From the NCBI RefSeq assembly GCF_030161595.1, contig NZ_BSUM01000001.1, positions 2,294,001 through 2,358,000 of the forward strand: a DNA stretch of 64,000 bases. The letters are read 5' to 3'. The DNA is from Litorihabitans aurantiacus. Lineage in GTDB: Bacteria > Actinomycetota > Actinomycetes > Actinomycetales > Beutenbergiaceae. The notes under the pieces are model-generated. The model saw only the letters and a program-made list of their open reading frames with translations, ran no database searches and was not told the origin of the DNA. Position numbers and translations under genes: made by a program. This document shows, piece after piece, positions 10,468-20,317 of this stretch (positions within the stretch are counted from its first letter, which is position 1; the number at the start of each line of letters is the position of its first letter).

Positions 10468-11901
10468 CTACTCCCCCGTCGCGACCTCGCGGTCCGGGTC
10501 GCTGCTCCACTGCGAGAACGAGCCCGGGTACAGGGCCGCCGGGACACCGATCGAGGCCAGGACGGCGATCTGGTGCGCCGCGGTGACGCCCGAGCCGCAG
10601 TAGACGGCAACGTCCGGGGCGGCGCCGTCGGCGTCACCCCGGTCACCGCCCGCGGTCGGGACGCCCAGCCCGGCGAACCGCGCCCGCAGCTCCTCCGCCT
10701 CGAGCAGCCAGCCGTCAGGGGTGAGGTTCTCGCGCGTCGGCGCGCTGACCTCGCCCGGCACGTGCCCCGCACGCGGGTCGACCGGCTCGACCTCGCCCGT
10801 GAACCGGGCGTGGTCGCGGGCGTCGAGCACGACGCCGGGGTGGTCGGCCACCTCGTCCGCCGTCACGGTGGGCAGCCTCCCGGGCGCAAGCACGACGTCG
10901 CCCGGCCGGGGCCGCACGTCCCCGTCCTCGAGGTGGTGGCCCGCCGCGACCCAGGCGCGCAGCCCGCCGTCGACGATCCGGACGTCCGCCACCCCGGCCC
11001 AGCGCAGCAGCCACCAGGCGCGTGCGGCCGAGGTGCCGCCGGCGTCGTCGTACACCAGGACCGTCGAGTCCCCGCCGACGCCCCACCGGCGCGCGGCCGC
11101 CTGGAGGTCGGCGAGGTCGGGCAGCGGGTGGCGGCCGGCGCCGGTCGAGGGCGGCCCTGCCAGCTCCGTCTCGAGGTCGACGAACACCGCACCGGGCAGG
11201 TGGCCGCGCGTGTACTGCGCACGGCCGTCCCCGGCGCCGAGCGCCCAGCGCACGTCGAGGAGCACGGGCGCCTGAGCGCTCCACACGAGGTCGTGCACGA
11301 CGTCGACGTCGGCGAAGACCGCGTCCCGCAGCGGGTCGCGCGACGGCGGCGCCGCCGGTCCGGACTCCTGCGGCGTCCCGGCGTGCACCCCGATCGGGTC
11401 GACGCGGCCGAACGCCGCGCCCGTCGCCTCGGCCCCGACCGCGCCGACGCGCCGCCGCAGCCCCAGGCGCATCACGACGGCGTCGGCCCCCTCGGGCTGG
11501 TAGTACCGCTTGCGCAGGCCGATGCGCACGAAGCCGGCGTTGCGGTAGAGCTGCTGCGCCCCGCCGTCGTGCGCCCGCACCTCGAGGAAGAGCTCGGTGC
11601 CGCCCGCGTCCCGCGCCGTCTCGACAAGCGCGTCCACCAGGAGGGTGGCGACGCCGCGTCGGCGCGCCTGCGGGGCGACCCCGACGGTCATGACGGTCCA
11701 CTCCGGTTCGAGCGCCACACCCGCGTAGCCCATCAGGTCGCCGGAGTCGTCGACCGCGGCGAGGTAGACGCGGTCCTCGCGGTCGAGCTCGTCGACGTAG
11801 GTGCGCCGCGACCACGCGCCGACGCCGAACAGCTCGGGTTCGAGCTGCTCGACGCGGTCGAGGTCACCGGGTGTCAGCGGGCGGATCCGGGTGGCGGTCA
11901 T
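10468..11901 (-). CDS. RimI-type N-acetyltransferase joined to a rhodanese/3-mercaptopyruvate sulfurtransferase
   Basis: One 477-residue frame. Residues 1-150 form a GNAT domain like RimI, which acetylates the N-terminus of ribosomal protein S18: IRPLTPGDLDRVEQLEPELF, VGVAPQARRRGVATLLV for acetyl-CoA binding, LEVRAHDGGAQQLYRNAGF, RKRYYQPEGADAVVMRL. After a linker of about 45 Ala/Gly/Pro/Arg-rich residues comes a two-domain rhodanese: LLDVRWALG, YTRGHLPGAVFVDLE, STVLVYDDAGG, RAWWLLRWAG, and the active-site loop YCGSGVTA with C435 as sulfur carrier. CGSGVTA is the mercaptopyruvate-type loop. No stop occurs in any of the three minus frames across the linker, so a single indel cannot separate the domains. 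An internal start for a separate sulfurtransferase remains possible. ATG at 11901 overlaps the tsaB stop. Confidence 0.85.
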   Translation of the reverse strand: MTATRIRPLTPGDLDRVEQLEPELFGVGAWSRRTYVDELDREDRVYLAAVDDSGDLMGYAGVALEPEWTVMTVGVAPQARRRGVATLLVDALVETARDAGGTELFLEVRAHDGGAQQLYRNAGFVRIGLRKRYYQPEGADAVVMRLGLRRRVGAVGAEATGAAFGRVDPIGVHAGTPQESGPAAPPSRDPLRDAVFADVDVVHDLVWSAQAPVLLDVRWALGAGDGRAQYTRGHLPGAVFVDLETELAGPPSTGAGRHPLPDLADLQAAARRWGVGGDSTVLVYDDAGGTSAARAWWLLRWAGVADVRIVDGGLRAWVAAGHHLEDGDVRPRPGDVVLAPGRLPTVTADEVADHPGVVLDARDHARFTGEVEPVDPRAGHVPGEVSAPTRENLTPDGWLLEAEELRARFAGLGVPTAGGDRGDADGAAPDVAVYCGSGVTAAHQIAVLASIGVPAALYPGSFSQWSSDPDREVATGE

Positions 11902-12596
11902 CGGGGCTCCGGTGCGGTGGCTGCGGTGGCGGCAACGGCGGGTTCGAGCCCGCCGGGGGCGCCGTGGACGTCCGGCCGGCGCAGGTAGAGCGGCGTCAGC
12001 GGGACCGACAGGCCCGCCGCGACCCGCGCGGAACCGAGCGTCGCGAGGTGGTGCACCTCGAGATCGGCGCCGGGCTGCAGCGCCGGGTAGGCCTCGGGGT
12101 AGAGCACGGTCCCGCTCCCGACGGCGGCGGTCGGCTCCGCACTCGGGCGGTGCACCGCGAAGTCGCCGTCGCGCCGCAGCCCGCCGGCTGCTCCGGCATC
12201 ACGCACGTAGGTGGCCGTGTAGACCTCCCGACGGCGCGCGTCGGTCGCGACCACGACCTCCTCGAGCGCGGGGTCGGCCGCGAGGGCGCCGGCCGCCCAC
12301 GCGTCGAGGCTCGGCACGCCCCACGCGGGAACACCGAGGCTCAGCGACAGCATCTCCGCCGTCACGAGCCCGACGCGGAGCCCCGTGAAGGGGGCGGGTC
12401 CGGTGCCGACGGCGACCGCCGTCACGTCCGCGGGCCGCAGGCCCGCCTCCTCCAGCACCTCCTGCACGAGGGTGGTCGCGTGCTCGGCGTGCGCCCGCGC
12501 GTCGGCGTGCACGCGCGCCGAACGTACGACGCCGTCGCGCACCAGGGCGACGCGGGTTCCGCTCGAGGTGTCGAGCGCCAGGATGACCTCACTCAC
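11898..12596 (-). CDS. tsaB: tRNA t6A synthesis protein TsaB
   Basis: 232 residues from GTG at 12596: VILALDTSSGTRVALVRDG, then AEHATTLVQEVLEEAG, then VAVGTGPAPFTGLRVGL, the signature of the TsaB (YeaZ) ASKHA-like partner that dimerises with TsaD. It acts as a scaffold in t6A formation. It overlaps the rimI-type gene by 4 bp (ATGA). tsaE lies 47 bp upstream. A TACGCT box 6 nt before the GTG suggests an extra leaderless start inside the cluster. Confidence 0.94.
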   Translation of the reverse strand: MSEVILALDTSSGTRVALVRDGVVRSARVHADARAHAEHATTLVQEVLEEAGLRPADVTAVAVGTGPAPFTGLRVGLVTAEMLSLSLGVPAWGVPSLDAWAAGALAADPALEEVVVATDARRREVYTATYVRDAGAAGGLRRDGDFAVHRPSAEPTAAVGSGTVLYPEAYPALQPGADLEVHHLATLGSARVAAGLSVPLTPLYLRRPDVHGAPGGLEPAVAATAATAPEPR

Positions 12597-12602
12597 CGCT
12601 CC

Positions 12603-12608
12603 AGCGTA
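12603..12608 (-). promoter_or_regulatory. -10 box of a leaderless tsaB transcript
   Basis: TACGCT ends 6 nt before the GTG at 12596. No -35 box is convincing. Confidence 0.45.
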
Positions 12609-12643
12609 GGCGCTGCGTCCGACAGCGCCCGGCGGGGCGGCCG

Positions 12644-13174
12644 TCAGGGGCGAGCGACGGCGGCGGCGAGCGCCGCGCCGTCGAGATCCGCCCAGCGCGC
12701 CCCGACACCGCGCACGGTCACGTCGCGGCCGGTGTCGACGGCGTCGCCGCGCGCCCGGTCGATCGTGAGCTCGAGGCGGTCCTCGGCGAGCGCCTCGGTC
12801 AGGCCGGCGCCCCACTCCACGACCGTGACCGACTCCTCGAGGGTCGCGTCGAGATCGAGGGCGTCCAGCTCCGTCAGACCGCCGAGGCGGTAGGCGTCGA
12901 CGTGCACGAGGTCGGGGCCGTCCGTCGTCGAGCGGTGCTCGCGCGCGATCACGAACGTGGGCGAGGCGATGGTGCCCCGCACGCCCATGGCTCGGCCGAG
13001 CCCCTGCGTCAGCGTCGTCTTCCCGGCACCCAGGTCGCCGGAGAGGATCAGGAGGTCGCCGGCGCGCACGAGTGCGGCGAGGGCCGCGCCCAGCGCCGCC
13101 GTCGCCTCCGCGTCCGCGAGGTGGATCCGCGCCTGCGGCGCCTCGGGACCCTCGGGGACGGTCGCGCCGCTCAC
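12644..13174 (-). CDS. tsaE: tRNA t6A synthesis ATPase TsaE
   Basis: 176 residues from GTG at 13174, whose first bases overlap the alr stop (GTGA). Walker A is LSGDLGAGKTTLTQGLGRAM, followed by SPTFVIAREH, LVHVDAYRL and a Walker-B-like VTVVEWGAG, all standard for this P-loop ATPase. TsaE drives turnover of the TsaB-TsaD complex. The last 40 residues are an actinobacterial extension (ELTIDRARGDAVDTGRDVTV). Confidence 0.95.
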   Translation of the reverse strand: MSGATVPEGPEAPQARIHLADAEATAALGAALAALVRAGDLLILSGDLGAGKTTLTQGLGRAMGVRGTIASPTFVIAREHRSTTDGPDLVHVDAYRLGGLTELDALDLDATLEESVTVVEWGAGLTEALAEDRLELTIDRARGDAVDTGRDVTVRGVGARWADLDGAALAAAVARP

Positions 13175-14346
13175 CACGCCCGCTCCTGCTCCGCCAGCTC
13201 CTGCGCGGCGCGGCCGGCCGTGCCGACGTACACGCGCGGCACGCGGGAGCCGAGCCGCGTGACGATCTCGTAGGAGATGGTGCCGACGGCGTCGGCCCAG
13301 TCCTGCGCCGTCGGCTCGCCGTCGCCCCCGGGACCGAACAGGACGGCGACGTCGCCCGCCCGCTCGCGGGCGCCCCGCCCCAGGTCGAGCACGACCTGGT
13401 CCATGCAGACCCGGCCCGCGATGGTCAGGCGGCGGCCACCGACCTGGAAGGGCCCGACGCCGCTCGCGTGCCGCGGGATCCCGTCGGCATAGCCCAGGGG
13501 GATGTCCGCCAGCACCGTGTCCCGCGTGGTGGTGTAGGTGTGCCCGTAGCTGACGCCCTGGCCGGCCGGCGCGTCCTTGACCAGCATGATCTCCGCCTCC
13601 AGGCGCATGGCGGGCGTGAGCCCGAGGTCGGTCGGCGTGCGGCCGGGGACCGGGCTCAGCCCGAAGACGGCCAGGCCCGGGCGGACGAGGTCGAAGTGCA
13701 TCGCCGGGTTGACGAGGGTCGCGGCCGAGTTCGCGAGGTGGCGGACCTCGAGCCGCGCACCCGCCGCCTCCGCGCGCGCCACGGCCTCCGTGAACACCTC
13801 GAGCTGCGCCTGCGTGACGGGCGAGGTGACGTCCTCGGCGGAGGCGAGGTGCGACCAGACGCCCACGACCTCGATCAGCCCCTCGGCCTGCGCGACCATC
13901 GCCTCGGCGAGCACCTGCGTCCACTCGGTCAGGAACATCCCGCCGCGCGCCAGCCCGGTGTCGACCTTGAGGTGCACGCGCGCCGTGCGGTCGCTCGCCC
14001 GCGCCGCCGCGACGACCTCCTCCAGCGCCCAGCGCGCACCGACCGACAGGTCCAGGCCCGCGGCCAGCGCGCCCTCGAGCGGCGCGCCGGGCGCGTAGAT
14101 CCACGTGAGGATGCGGCCGGTGACGCCCTGCGCGCGCAGCGTCAGCGCCTCCGCGAGCTGCGCGACGCCGAGCCAGGTGGCGCCGCCGGCCTGCGCCGCG
14201 AGCGCGGAGGGCACCAGCCCGTGGCCGTACGCGTCGGCCTTGACCACGGCCATCACCTCGCTGCGCGGGGCGAGGGTGGCCAGGTGGGCGACGTTCCCGG
14301 CGATCGCGTCGAGATCGACGACGGCGCGGGCGGGGAAGGTGCTCAC
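13171..14346 (-). CDS. alr: Alanine racemase
   Basis: 391 residues from GTG at 14346. A PLP enzyme making D-alanine for peptidoglycan. K36 in AVVKADAYGHG is the PLP lysine. The VHLKVDTGLARGGM segment and the C-terminal catalytic tyrosine in GVSYGHTYTT are present, with RVCMDQVVLDLG in the C-terminal beta domain. A GAGACT box (14353-14358) 6 nt before the GTG may give a leaderless start inside the end of nnr. It leads a translationally coupled chain alr-tsaE-tsaB-rimI/sulfurtransferase. Confidence 0.96.
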   Translation of the reverse strand: MSTFPARAVVDLDAIAGNVAHLATLAPRSEVMAVVKADAYGHGLVPSALAAQAGGATWLGVAQLAEALTLRAQGVTGRILTWIYAPGAPLEGALAAGLDLSVGARWALEEVVAAARASDRTARVHLKVDTGLARGGMFLTEWTQVLAEAMVAQAEGLIEVVGVWSHLASAEDVTSPVTQAQLEVFTEAVARAEAAGARLEVRHLANSAATLVNPAMHFDLVRPGLAVFGLSPVPGRTPTDLGLTPAMRLEAEIMLVKDAPAGQGVSYGHTYTTTRDTVLADIPLGYADGIPRHASGVGPFQVGGRRLTIAGRVCMDQVVLDLGRGARERAGDVAVLFGPGGDGEPTAQDWADAVGTISYEIVTRLGSRVPRVYVGTAGRAAQELAEQERAW

Positions 14347-14350
14347 GACG

Positions 14351-15903
14351 TCAGTCTCGCAGAGTCGCGAGGAGCGCGCCCAGACTCCCGCCCACCGCAC
14401 CGGCGACGTCGCCCGCGACGACGGGGCCGCCCCTGCCGCCCCTCCCCGCCCGCCGCGCGGCCCACCCGTGCAGGAGCGCGGCGGCCGCGGCCAGGGGGGT
14501 CGCGAGCGCCGGCTGCGCGACGACGTCGTCGGACCGGCCCGCGAGGGCGGCGCCCAGGACCCCGGCGAGCACGTCGCCCGCACCCGCCGTCGCGAGCCAG
14601 TCCGTGCTCCCGTCCTGCGAGTGCACGGGCGTCCCGGGTCCCGCCACGAGCGTCACCGATCCCTTGAGCAGCACGGTCGCCCCCGTGAGGTCGACGGCGC
14701 GGCGCAGGTGGTGCGCCGGGCGCGCCTCGACCTCGCCGCGCTCGACCTGGTCGCCGCGCGCGGACAGGAGACGGGCCAGCTCACCCGCGTGGGGCGTCAG
14801 CACGATCTGCGCCCCCACGCGCTCGGGCAGCACGTCGAGCGCCCCGGCGTCGACGACGGCGGGCAGCCCGTCCGCGATCGCGCGCGCCAGGGTCTCGCGC
14901 GCCTCGGCCAGCCGCTCCTCGTCGTCGACCCCGACTCCGGGTCCGATCACCCACGCCTGCACGCGACCGGACCCGGCGACCACCTCGGGGTGCCGCGCGA
15001 GCACGGCGTGCGCCACCGGGTCCGGCCCCGGGTAGCGCACCATCCCGACCAGCGGCGCCGCCGCCGACGTCGCGAGCACAGCCGCCCCGGGGTAGCGGAC
15101 CGATCCCGCCAGCACGCCGAGCACGCCGCGCGAGTACTTGTGGTCGTGCGGGCCGGGGACGCGCCAGAGCGCGGCGGCGTCGCGGGGCGCGAGTCGGACG
15201 ACGGTAGGGGCGACTGCCGCGAGGTCCAGGCCCAGGTCGACGACCTCGACCCGTCCAGCCAGCAGCGCGGCCGGGGGAGCAGCAGGCCCGGCTTCGCGGT
15301 GCCCGTGGTGAGGGTGGCGTCGGCGGCCAGGACGGGGCCGTGGACCTCGCCGTCGTCGACACCGGCGCCGCTGGGCACGTCGACGGCGACGACGTGGGGA
15401 CGCGTCCCGCCCGCCGCGGTGCGCACCTCGATCGCCTCGATCAGGGCGACGACGGCGGTGCGCGCCCCGCCCCGCAGCGGACCGTGGGCGCCGATGCCGG
15501 TCACGCCGTCGAGCACGACGTCGGCCGCGGCGGCTCGCGCGGCCCAATCCGACCCGGGGTCGGCGTCGGCGTCGGCTTCGGGCGGCAGGGTGAGAGGGGT
15601 GATGCCGGCACGCCGCGCCGCGACCGCTGCGCCCTCGTGCACCCGGGATCCGACCAGCAACGCCGTGACCTCGACACCCCGCCCGGCGAGCTCGGCGGCG
15701 GACAGCAGCGCGTCCGCGCCGTTGTCCCCGCTCCCGACCAGCGCCACCACCCGGGCCCCGGCGACCCTCCCCCGCTCCTGCCGCAGGTGCCGGGCGACGG
15801 CGGTGCTCAGCGCTCGTACGGCCGTGGCCATGAGCGGACGCCCGGCGGCGAGCAGGGGCGCCTCGGCGGCGGTGACGTCGGTGGAGCGGTGAGCGGTCAG
15901 CAC
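14351..15903 (-). CDS. nnr: Bifunctional NAD(P)H-hydrate epimerase / ADP-dependent dehydratase, frame broken near 15275
   Basis: Repairs hydrated NAD(P)H. The N-terminal epimerase (YjeF_N) domain shows ARVVALVGSGDNGADALLSA and VLDGVTGIGAHGPLRG. The C-terminal dehydratase (carbohydrate-kinase-like) domain shows HKYSRGVLGVLAGS, ADGLPAVVDAGALDVL, VLTPHAGELARLL and the catalytic ATAGAGDVLAG. The two domains are in different frames. Adding one base to the G5 run at 15273-15277 reads GLLLPPAALLAGRVEVVDLG across the joint, for 517 residues. GTG at 15903 was chosen because the epimerase begins there. The frame stays open upstream through a 21-bp repeat array that I treat as non-coding. Confidence 0.88.
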
Positions 15904-15930
15904 CCGTCCATCCTCGCCGAGGACGACGCC

Positions 15931-16157
15931 GGTCGGGCGGTCGGGCCGCGTCCTCGGGCGGTCCGGCCTACCCGTCGGGCGGTCCGACGTCGCCGTCGGG
16001 CGGTCTGAACGCGAGCCCCGACCACGCCTCCACGCATCACCGCAGGTCACAGCGGTGCCACCCTGGGGCGGCCGTCGGTGAGACCACCCGACGGGTCGGT
16101 CGGACCGCCCGAAGGGCCCGCCAGACCGCCCGAAGGGCTCGCCAGACCGCCCGACGG
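15931..16157. repeat. Two inverted four-copy arrays of a 21-bp unit in the acpS-nnr interval
   Basis: CGGGCGGTC occurs at 15934, 15955, 15976 and 15997, exactly 21 bp apart. Its complement GACCGCCCG occurs at 16103, 16124 and 16145, with the variant GACCACCCG at 16082, again exactly 21 bp apart. About 76 bp of ordinary sequence lies between the arrays. Inner and outer parts pair; for example CCGTCGGGCGGTCTG (15993-16007) is the exact complement of 16143-16157. The arrays fill most of the 270-bp interval between acpS (ends 16174) and the nnr start (15903). They could be a protein-binding array (two helical turns per unit), a cruciform or mRNA hairpin, or a REP-like element. Confidence 0.85.
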
Positions 16158-16173
16158 TCCCACGCACCGACCG

Positions 16174-16539
16174 TCAGCGATCGCCGCCCGTCCGCTCGGC
16201 GATCGCGAAGGCGGAGGCGATCCCGGCGTCGTGCGACAGCGAGAGGTGCCAGCGGTCGACGCCGAGCTCCTGCGCGCGTGCCAGCACCGTCCCCGTGATC
16301 TGCACGACGGGTGCCGCCCCCGGCACCCGGGCCACGCTCGCGTCGTGCCACCGCATCCCCGCGGGCGCGCCGAGCGCCTTGGCGATGGCCTCCTTCGCGG
16401 CGAACCGCGCCGCGAGCGAGGCGGGCGCCAGGTCGCGCTCGACCGGCGTGAACAGGCGCTCCGCCAGCCGCGGCGTGCGCTCGAGCGTCGCGAGGAACCG
16501 GGCGACGTCGACGACGTCGATCCCCACCCCGACGATCAC
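16174..16539 (-). CDS. acpS: Holo-[acyl-carrier-protein] synthase
   Basis: 121 residues. Transfers the 4'-phosphopantetheine arm of CoA to acyl carrier protein. The magnesium-binding [12 protein letters not shown] at the N-terminus and [15 protein letters not shown] in the middle are the AcpS signatures, and [18 protein letters not shown] closes the fold. ATG at 16539 lies 7 bp after the glmS stop, so the two are co-transcribed. Confidence 0.95.
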   Translation of the reverse strand: MIVGVGIDVVDVARFLATLERTPRLAERLFTPVERDLAPASLAARFAAKEAIAKALGAPAGMRWHDASVARVPGAAPVVQITGTVLARAQELGVDRWHLSLSHDAGIASAFAIAERTGGDR

Positions 16540-16546
16540 GTCGCGC

Positions 16547-18394
16547 CTACTCGACCGTGACGGACTTGGCGAGGTTGCGCGGCTGGTCGACGTCGAGACC
16601 CTTGGCCTTGGCGAGCTCGCTCGCGAAGATCTGCAGCGGCACCACGGCCACGAGCGGGGACAGCAGCGTGGGCGTCTGCGGCACGCGGAAGACGATGTCG
16701 GCGTACGGCGCGACCGCCTCGTCTCCCTCCTCCGCGATCACGAGCGTGCGCGCTCCGCGCGCCCGGACCTCCTGGATGTTGGAGACGACCTTGTGGTGCA
16801 GCTGGTCGCGCCCGCGCGGCGAGGGCGCGATGACGAACACGGGCTGGCCCTCGTCGACCAGTGCGATCGGGCCGTGCTTGAGCTCGCCCGCCGCGAAGCC
16901 CTCGGCGTGGATGTAGGCGATCTCCTTGAGCTTGAGCGCTCCCTCCAGCGCGACCGGGTAGCCCACGTGCCGACCGAGGAACAGGAAGGACGGCTCGTCC
17001 TTCATCGCCTGCGCGACCTCGCGGACGGCGGCCTCGCCGTCGAGCACGTGCTGGATCTTGTCCGGCAGCGCCTGCAGCTCGTGCAGGATCTCGCGCAGCT
17101 CGTCGGCGAACTTCGTGCCGCGCAGCTGCGCGAGGTAGAGGCCGAGCAGGTAGCACGCGGTGATCTGCGCGAGGAAGGCCTTGGTGGAGGCGACGGCGAC
17201 CTCGGGGCCCGCGTGCGTGTACAGCACGGCGTCGGACTCGCGCGGGATGGTCGACCCGTTGGTGTTGACGATCGCGAGCACCGAGGCGCCCTGCTCGCGC
17301 GCGTGCCGGACCGCCATGAGCGTGTCCATCGTCTCGCCGGACTGCGAGATCGCCACGACCAGCGTCCGGGCGGTGAGGATCGGGTCGCGGTAGCGGAACT
17401 CGTGCGCCAGCTCGACCTCGACCGGGATGCGGCACCAGTGCTCGATCGCGTACTTGGCGACGTGCCCGGAGTAGGCGGCGGTGCCGCACGCGATGACGAT
17501 GATCTTGTCGATGCTGCGCAGCGTCGACTCGGGGATGCGCAGCTCGTCCAGCACGAGGGCGCCGGTGGCGTCGGTGCGGCCGAGCAGCGTGTCCGCGACG
17601 GCCTTGGGCTGGTCGTGGATCTCCTTGTCCATGAACGAGTCGAACCCGTCCTTGACCGCCGCGCTCGCGTCCCAGTCCACGGTGAACTCGCGCGGCGTCA
17701 CGCCCTCGCCCGCGAACGTCACGACGTCCACGCTCGTGGGCGTGATCGTCACGACCTGATCCTGGCCGAGCTCGAGCGCGCGCGAGGTCGAGGAGATGAA
17801 GGCGGCCACGTCGCTGCCCATGAAGTTCTCGCCGTCGCCGAGCCCGACGACCAGCGGGGAGTTGCGGCGCGCGCCCACCACCGTGTCGGGGACGTCCTCG
17901 TGCACGGCGAGCAGCGTGAAGGCGCCCTCCAGGCGGTTCACGACGGCGAGCATCGCCCGCGTGAGGTCGCCGTCCCACGCGGCGGCGAGCAGGTGGGCGA
18001 CGACCTCGGTGTCGGTCTCGGAGGCGAAGGTCGCGCCGTCGGCGGCGGCCTGCGCCCGCAGCTCGGCGAAGTTCTCGATGATGCCGTTGTGGATGACGGC
18101 GATCTTCCCCGCCCGGTGCGGGTGGGCGTTGGCGTCGGTGGGGCCGCCGTGCGTGGCCCAGCGCGTGTGCCCGATGGCCGCGGTGGCGTCCGGCACCGGC
18201 GAGGCCTCGAGCTCACCGAGCAGATTGGTCAGCTTGCCGGCGCGCTTGGCGGTGGCCAGCCCCGACGGGCTGACGAGCGCGACACCGGCGGAGTCGTACC
18301 CGCGGTACTCGAGCCGACCGAGACCGGCGAGCACCACCTCGAGCGGGCGGGCGGAGGGGACCTGGGGGCCGACGTAGCCGACGATTCCACACAT
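16547..18394 (-). CDS. glmS: Glutamine-fructose-6-phosphate aminotransferase (isomerizing)
   Basis: 615 residues. Makes glucosamine-6-phosphate for UDP-GlcNAc and the cell wall. C2 after the start (MCGIVGYVG) is the glutaminase nucleophile. [33 protein letters not shown] and HNGIIENF belong to the N-terminal domain. Two SIS domains follow ([38 protein letters not shown]) and the C-terminus ends LAKSVTVE. There is no glmS ribozyme, as expected outside Firmicutes. A TATCGT box 6 nt upstream predicts a leaderless mRNA. glmM lies nearby at 20318. Confidence 0.97.
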   Translation of the reverse strand: MCGIVGYVGPQVPSARPLEVVLAGLGRLEYRGYDSAGVALVSPSGLATAKRAGKLTNLLGELEASPVPDATAAIGHTRWATHGGPTDANAHPHRAGKIAVIHNGIIENFAELRAQAAADGATFASETDTEVVAHLLAAAWDGDLTRAMLAVVNRLEGAFTLLAVHEDVPDTVVGARRNSPLVVGLGDGENFMGSDVAAFISSTSRALELGQDQVVTITPTSVDVVTFAGEGVTPREFTVDWDASAAVKDGFDSFMDKEIHDQPKAVADTLLGRTDATGALVLDELRIPESTLRSIDKIIVIACGTAAYSGHVAKYAIEHWCRIPVEVELAHEFRYRDPILTARTLVVAISQSGETMDTLMAVRHAREQGASVLAIVNTNGSTIPRESDAVLYTHAGPEVAVASTKAFLAQITACYLLGLYLAQLRGTKFADELREILHELQALPDKIQHVLDGEAAVREVAQAMKDEPSFLFLGRHVGYPVALEGALKLKEIAYIHAEGFAAGELKHGPIALVDEGQPVFVIAPSPRGRDQLHHKVVSNIQEVRARGARTLVIAEEGDEAVAPYADIVFRVPQTPTLLSPLVAVVPLQIFASELAKAKGLDVDQPRNLAKSVTVE

Positions 18395-18400
18395 GCGGCC

Positions 18401-18428
18401 ACGATAACCCCCGCTCGTGCGTCAGACT
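18401..18428. promoter_or_regulatory. Divergent leaderless promoters of glmS and coaA
   Basis: Only 41 bp separate the two start codons. On the minus strand TATCGT (18401-18406) ends 6 nt before the glmS ATG. On the plus strand CAGACT (18423-18428) ends 7 nt before the coaA GTG. Neither gene has a ribosome site. Confidence 0.55.
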
Positions 18429-18435
18429 GGAGCAC

Positions 18436-19482
18436 GTGGACGACGCGACGCCGGGGCCGACCACCGCCACCTCCCCGCCTGACCTCGGGTGGCCCGATCC
18501 CGCAGCCGCCGGCACCTCCACCGCCCCCGCGACGGCCGCCGAGGAGAGCAACACCACACCGTTCGTCGAGCTGGACCGGCGGGACTGGAGCCGGCTGTCG
18601 GCCTCGACCCCGCTCCCGCTGACCGCGGACGACGTCGTGCGGCTGCGCGGCATGAGCGACCCGATCGACCTCGCCGAGGTGGACACCGTCTACCGCCCGC
18701 TCTCGCGCCTCCTCGGTCTCTACGTCGAGGGCGTCGAGCACGTGCACGCCGCGACCTCGACGTTCCTCGGCGAGCGCGCGACGCGGACCCCGTTCGTCAT
18801 CGGCGTGGCCGGCAGCGTCGCCGTCGGGAAGTCGACGACCGCGCGCGTGCTCGTGGAGATGCTGCGCCGGTGGCCGGAGACCCCGCGCGTCGAGCTCGTG
18901 ACCACGGACGGCTTCCTGCTCCCGAACGCCGAGCTGGAGCGCCGCGGCCTGATGACCCGCAAGGGGTTTCCCGAGTCCTACGACCGCCGCGCGCTCCTGC
19001 GGTTCCTCGCTCGGGTGAAGTCGGGGGCGAGCCACGTGACCGCGCCCGTGTACGACCACCTGACCTACGACGTCGTGCCGGACCGCACGGTCACCGTCTC
19101 GCGGCCGGACGTGCTGGTGGTCGAGGGGCTGAACGTGCTGCAGCCGGCACGCCCGAACCGCGAAGGCACCTCGGGCCTGGCGGTCTCGGACTTCTTCGAC
19201 TTCTCCATCTACGTCGACGCCCGTACGCGCGACATCGAGCGCTGGTACGTCGAGCGGTTCCTGCGCCTGCGCCGCACGGCGTTCGCGCAGCCCGGCTCCT
19301 ACTTCCGGCGCTACGCCGACCTGGACGACGCGCAGGCCCGCGCCACCGCCGCCGACATCTGGCGACGCATCAACGAGCCGAACCTGCGGGCCAACATCGT
19401 CCCGACGCGCTCGCGCGCGCACCTCGTGATGACGAAGGACGCCGACCACCGGATCCAGCGGGTGCTGCTGCGCAAGCTCTAG
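18436..19482 (+). CDS. coaA: Type I pantothenate kinase
   Basis: 348 residues from GTG at 18436. Phosphorylates pantothenate, the first step of CoA synthesis. P-loop [65 protein letters not shown]; and the [20 protein letters not shown] helix are all diagnostic of the CoaA family. The first 40 residues are a poorly conserved Pro/Ala/Thr-rich extension. Its stop overlaps that of the dedA-type gene by 4 bp in a convergent arrangement. Confidence 0.96.
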   Translation: MDDATPGPTTATSPPDLGWPDPAAAGTSTAPATAAEESNTTPFVELDRRDWSRLSASTPLPLTADDVVRLRGMSDPIDLAEVDTVYRPLSRLLGLYVEGVEHVHAATSTFLGERATRTPFVIGVAGSVAVGKSTTARVLVEMLRRWPETPRVELVTTDGFLLPNAELERRGLMTRKGFPESYDRRALLRFLARVKSGASHVTAPVYDHLTYDVVPDRTVTVSRPDVLVVEGLNVLQPARPNREGTSGLAVSDFFDFSIYVDARTRDIERWYVERFLRLRRTAFAQPGSYFRRYADLDDAQARATAADIWRRINEPNLRANIVPTRSRAHLVMTKDADHRIQRVLLRKL

Positions 19483-20231
19483 CCGCGGGGGCGGTCCTCG
19501 GCGTCCACAGCGCCCTCCACGCTCTCTGAGGCCCCCGTCTGCGCCTCGCCGCCCGTAGCCTCGGCCCCCGCCGGGAGCGCACCGTCCCTCGCCAGCGCCG
19601 CGCGGTCGCGCGGGCTCAGCTCCGCGGGCCCGAAGCCGAGCCGCGCCAGGAGCTTGTCCATCAGCAGGCCGATGAGCACACCCCCGGCCACGCCGACCGC
19701 GATCGACAGCAGCGGGTTGCCGTGGAAGAGCGCACCCGCCACGATCCCGATCGCCGAGCCGAAGCACGCCCACAGGATCGCGGCCACGGCGTCGAACGCC
19801 AGGAACCGCCGCAGCGGGAAGCCGACGGCGCCGGCCGTGATGTTCACCGCCACCCGCCCGACGGGTACGTACCGGGCCGCGAGGATGAAGACGCCGCCCC
19901 GCACGCGCAGCTGCTTCTCCGCCCACGCCAGGAGTGCGCGACCGCGTCGGGTGCGGAAGATCCGCAGGCGGTGGATCGGGATGCGGCGACCGATCGCGAA
20001 CGCGATCAGGTCGCCCGTCATCGCGCCGGCGGCCGCCACGGGGATCACCGCCCACAGGGGCAGCGCGTCACCGTGGATCGACAGCGTGGCGAGCGCGATC
20101 ACGATCGACTCGCTCGGCACCGGCGGGAAGAACCCGTCGATCGTGCAGAACACGTACAGGACGAGCAGCATCCAGGGTTGCTCGGCCGCCTGCAGGACGA
20201 GGTCCTGCATCGTCTGGAAGAACTCGGCCAT
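19479..20231 (-). CDS. DedA-family membrane protein
   Basis: 250 residues. The DedA/SNARE-associated pattern is seen in [31 protein letters not shown] (the conserved G-x3-Y/F-x3-GR segment), [16 protein letters not shown] with its essential arginine, and [20 protein letters not shown]. About five hydrophobic segments span residues 20-190, followed by an acidic Gly/Glu-rich cytoplasmic tail after 205. DedA proteins are proposed lipid-carrier scramblases or proton-coupled transporters. It is convergent with coaA. Confidence 0.9.
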   Translation of the reverse strand: MAEFFQTMQDLVLQAAEQPWMLLVLYVFCTIDGFFPPVPSESIVIALATLSIHGDALPLWAVIPVAAAGAMTGDLIAFAIGRRIPIHRLRIFRTRRGRALLAWAEKQLRVRGGVFILAARYVPVGRVAVNITAGAVGFPLRRFLAFDAVAAILWACFGSAIGIVAGALFHGNPLLSIAVGVAGGVLIGLLMDKLLARLGFGPAELSPRDRAALARDGALPAGAEATGGEAQTGASESVEGAVDAEDRPRG

Positions 20232-20317
20232 GTCGTCCTCTGCGTGCGCCGTGCGTGAGGCTCCACCCTGTCACGGCGAGCGTGTCCCGGACCTCCACCC
20301 GCAGGGGGATCCGGCGG

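Noticed and set aside
15931-16157. CRISPR array
   Set aside because: The 21-bp units are contiguous with no unique spacers of 30-40 bp, and half are inverted. No cas genes are present.
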